Positions 60,701 through 64,000 of a stretch of 64,000 bases of DNA are shown piece after piece (within the stretch, counting starts at the first letter, position 1; the number at the start of each line of letters is the position of its first letter). A program made the position numbers and the translations under genes. Location: NCBI GenBank assembly GCA_020091685.1, contig CM034607.1, positions 31,556,831 to 31,620,830 of the forward strand, written 5' to 3'. Below the pieces are notes generated by a model. The model was not told the origin of the DNA and did not search any database. It saw only the letters and a list, made by a program, of their open reading frames with translations. The stretch comes from Lutjanus erythropterus. Taxonomy: Eukaryota > Chordata > Actinopteri > Lutjaniformes > Lutjanidae.

Positions 60701-61354
60701 TAAAAGCATCAGTTGAGACGCCTGAGACACAGATGTAACCGCTGTCCTTTGGCTCAGGGCGCGATGTCCCTTTTAAAAGTCTGACTCTAAATGGGGTCAC
60801 TGCTCCCGTGTCTCCCGTTATGACCAATTAGATCAATCGAGGTGTGCGAGTGCAGCATCCACTGAAGTGTGTGTGACACGTCCAGCAGCCTCCTCGCTGT
60901 GAGAGGCGTGGAGGTTACATCTTTCAGGCTGATCTCATCAGCCTGACATCCATCCTGACTGACGGACTTAAGAGCCTTTTCCCCCCTCGTCTCTCCTCTC
61001 CCACACAAGCCAGGAGGGCGCTAGCATCATTCCTCCATCCTCCTCCTCTTGATACAGCATTGTCTCTCTCAGATTTCTGCTCCTCTTTATCTCCGGTTTC
61101 CTGTCTCTTTTTTTCTTATCTTCCTCTAAAACACTTCTGTCTTTTTCTGCCTCTCTTCTTAACTCCTCAAATATCCTTTTAACTGATTCCTGTGGTCAGA
61201 CTCATACACTACTGTGCCATAAAATCAAATATATTTTATAGTCACCCATAGCGAATATGATTCTCCTTGCACTGTTATTGTTTCAGGACCTTTCTCTAAC
61301 ATTACTGCTGACTGCTAATTCAAATAGCTTGAGTTTTAGTGCATTAGTGTCCTG

Positions 61355-61485
61355 AAGGGCTGCATAATTAAACACAATATTCAATATATGCATTTTTTTT
61401 GATAAAAGTAAAAAGTGAGACAAAATGGCATTATAATAAAGTACTGTAGTGCTGCAGAGATGCCCTGGCCTACAAATCTTTTTCT
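61355..61485 (+). repeat. GGGCTGCATAAT...GCAGAGATGCCCTGG repeat, copy 2
   Basis: Partner of the copy at 22.2 kb; best match at GTGCTGCAGAGATGCCCTGG. Confidence 0.55.
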
Positions 61486-62329
61486 CCAGTTGTAAGCGTG
61501 TTTGTTTGGCACAGACCTCAACTAGTATCACATTTTCATGACTTTAAAAATATTTTTGTAAGTTGAGATGATCAGTGACAACAACGGGGCTTTTACGACA
61601 GGAAACAAGGTGATATTTGAACCCATTTTTGTTACAATGAGGCTGAGAAAAAAAAAAAACAAATGAAGGGAGGCAATGAGGCAGTTTGATAGGAAAACGT
61701 ACCACAACTCTGAAAAGACTCACCACAAAGAAATGAATGAAACTTTTTTTTTTAATCTATATTAAGCCAAGTTCTTGCAAGGCAGTGATGCTACTTAATG
61801 TAAGCAGTATTGCAGATCATACACACAACATCTGTTACACATCTGTCTGACCTGGGAGGGGGATCCCTCCTCTTTAGCTTCCCGAGGTTTCTTCCACGTT
61901 TTTGCCTTAAAATGTTTTTGTTTTTTTGTAAATTCTTCTTTACTTTTCGAGGGTCTATCAGACAGGAGTTGTTGCACACTGTGCGATCGTGAAACCCCCT
62001 GAGGCAGATTGTGATTTATGATATTGGGTTATTTTACTAAAATCTGACTGGACTTGATAATGATAAATAAAATGTCCCTTGACTAGATGAACTGAACGTT
62101 CAATATAATCTGTTGAATAAAAAAAGACTAAAATAACAACTGTTTCCATTGACTAAAACTAGACAAGGATGGTTAAGGGTTTCTTTGACTAAAATGCTCA
62201 GACCTGAAACCTGACTAATAAACAGGATGAGGTTGACTATTAAATTTTAAAAAGCTGACAAAATGAACACTATACTTTGAAGGACACAGAGAAGGGAGTA
62301 GCAGTTTAACAAGAGGGATGTATTTCAGG

Positions 62330-62520
62330 GTGCAATTTAAGATTTTTTCATTGTTGATTAATCTGGTGACTATTTTCTCAATTAAAATGTCAGCAAATGG
62401 TGAAAAATGTTGACCAGTGTTTCTCAGAGCACAAGATGATGTCCTCAAATGTCTTGTTTTCTCTATAACCCAAAAATATTCAGTTTACAGTCATAGAGGA
62501 ATGAGGTAATGAATGAAGTA
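62330..62520 (+). repeat. GGGCTGTAACT-type repeat, copy 3
   Basis: Shares GATTAATCTGG, AAATGTCAG, GTGAAAAATGTTGACCAGTG and TATTCAGTTTACAGTCATAG with the 15.4 and 55.0 kb copies. Confidence 0.65.
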
Positions 62521-64000
62521 ATTTTTCATGCAGAAAATGCTGTTTTCATCCTCTCAGATTTGAAGATTTCCTGGTTTTCTCTGTTTACTATCATATTAAC
62601 CAGCATATTTTGGGATTTTGGACTGACAAACCTTCAAACTTGGCACAAATGTTCATTTGGACACAGACATTGATGTAAACTTGCAACTTGGTTGGTTGAG
62701 ACTTGTCACTTGTCTTAACCAGACACTAGGGGCCACAAGTCATCAACAGCTGCTTCAGTCTGAAATTTTGTTTCAGCTCTGGACATTGTTGGCGGGGGTC
62801 GTGTTAATGTTGGCAGAACCTTGCAAATCTCTGCTGGTTGTATCTGGCAGTTGCGACATTGCAGTAGGTGCTTCACCATCTGGTGTCTGAGGGGAAATCT
62901 ACTGAGTGCACTTTATTTTTCTGACATTTTATAGATATAGCAGTCCTAGATTAAACATGCTGATTAAATGTAGTCTTTGCTGTAATTTGATAACAGCTAA
63001 TAAATAAAATAATCTGTACAGGGGCAAGTAAAAACTGACTTTGGGCAAAGAGGTTTCTGACCCGTTTGCCTGATGTTGAACCCTGCAGAGCCTTTAATCC
63101 AAAAACAGTGAGATCAGTACCACTTTTAAAGTAGACCTGGACCTGCTTGTCCCCTGCACTTTCCTTCACTGCACCTCCAACCCTTCCTCGTCTCTCTCCC
63201 CCTCCTCACCCTTTACGCAGCCCATTCAGCCAGGAGCAGCAGCTGCTGGTGCAGCCACCATGGGTGTGTCACGACACAGCATGGATGGGGGCTGTCCCGG
63301 TACGGGGATGTCCGGATGGAAGATGGAGGAAATAAAGAAAGGAGGAGGCTGGATTTATCCACCACAGACACAATTATCTTTTCTGTGTGCATATTATCAT
63401 TATTTATCATTATATTATTATAATTCTCTGTTTCTGTTGCTCAGTCCTCCACAGACATCAGTTGGATTTGAGCATCATAAGTGAGCTTTTAATATCCAGT
63501 TACAGCTGAAGATTGAGCAAAAAAAAAAGCAGATATCTTGTTTGGGGAGATCTGTTACCCAACAGATGGAGTATCGTTTGGTTTTCCATAAGATAACTTT
63601 GTTTAAGGTATCATGAAACTGTCCTCGTCCCTCATTTAACACTGTACAGATGTCTCTTTAGCTCTAATGTACATGTCGTAGCAGCGAAGTACATTGCGTA
63701 ACCATTTCCACTGGGATGAAGCAGAAAATACCCTTTAATTCAGACGGGTATATCCCACATATTGCACCACAGTCTGAGCAACATACATAATATCATTACT
63801 GTATCGTGCCTTAAAACTGATAATCAGGTGTTAATTTTAGTTTTCAATACATGAGCAGGAAGAATAGTGAATTAACGGTATTAACAAAAAAAAAAATGGA
63901 ATAAGACAGGAGACCATTTAGAGCACAAAAAAATATTAAATTATGTCTCCTCTGGGGAATTCTTGGATTCCTGTCTGAATGCTGTGAATTTTCTCTTTTT

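Larger units (their letters stand above)
56811..64000. other. Region upstream of the Ig-like gene, no supported exon
   Basis: Should hold, or lead to, the first non-coding exon and promoter of the Ig-like gene. Holds a poly(T) run (about 57763-57789), purine-rich tracts at 57350-57620, a decayed hAT-like end at about 59755-59830 and repeat copies at 61.3 and 62.3 kb. Confidence 0.45.

Overview
The window is vertebrate nuclear DNA, almost certainly from a ray-finned (percomorph-type) fish. Coding exons are short, lie far apart and have GT-AG borders. Many long (CA)n/(GT)n tracts occur. The intergenic and intronic DNA is full of old LINE, Tc1-type and short inverted-repeat elements of kinds common in teleost genomes. 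There is no bacterial gene organisation. Both genes I can support lie on the minus strand.

Gene 1 (about 21.4 to 8.7 kb, minus) is tcf19, a chromatin factor with an N-terminal FHA domain and a C-terminal PHD finger. Five coding exons join in frame to 558 residues. The FHA core is intact, all eight zinc ligands of the PHD finger are present, and an AT-hook-like GRP core and a Ser/acidic tract sit just before the PHD finger. A GC-rich promoter at 21.36-21.53 kb carries an E2F-type palindrome, a CHR-like hexamer, a GC box and an inverted CCAAT box, which suits a cell-cycle gene. A long (TG)n tract lies directly upstream of it.

Gene 2 (about 56.8 to 34.8 kb, minus) is a single-pass membrane protein that I cannot name. 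Nine coding exons, including a 21-nt microexon that completes the signal peptide, join in frame to 556 residues: signal peptide, three tandem Ig-like domains, one transmembrane helix and a cytoplasmic tail of about 210 residues. None of the three domains has the canonical B/F-strand cysteine pair, and the whole ectodomain has only two cysteines. This is the most interesting object in the window.

The rest is non-coding as far as I can see. 1-7.7 kb: microsatellites, a 26-bp minisatellite, a LINE 3' end, and pieces of Tc1-type and other repeats. 7.7-8.7 kb: a degenerate interspersed 15-bp motif downstream of, or in, the tcf19 3' UTR. 21.6-34.6 kb: intergenic, with one 674-bp inverted-repeat element built of GGTTCT/AGAACC units. 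35-56 kb: gene 2 introns, with LINE reverse-transcriptase fragments at 48.1-49.0 and 52.7-53.85 kb, four copies of one short inverted-repeat element, and two copies of a 0.6-kb repeat. 56.9-64 kb: no supported exon; the gene 2 promoter and first non-coding exon should lie there or beyond.

The two genes share only orientation. Nothing in the sequence shows a joint function.
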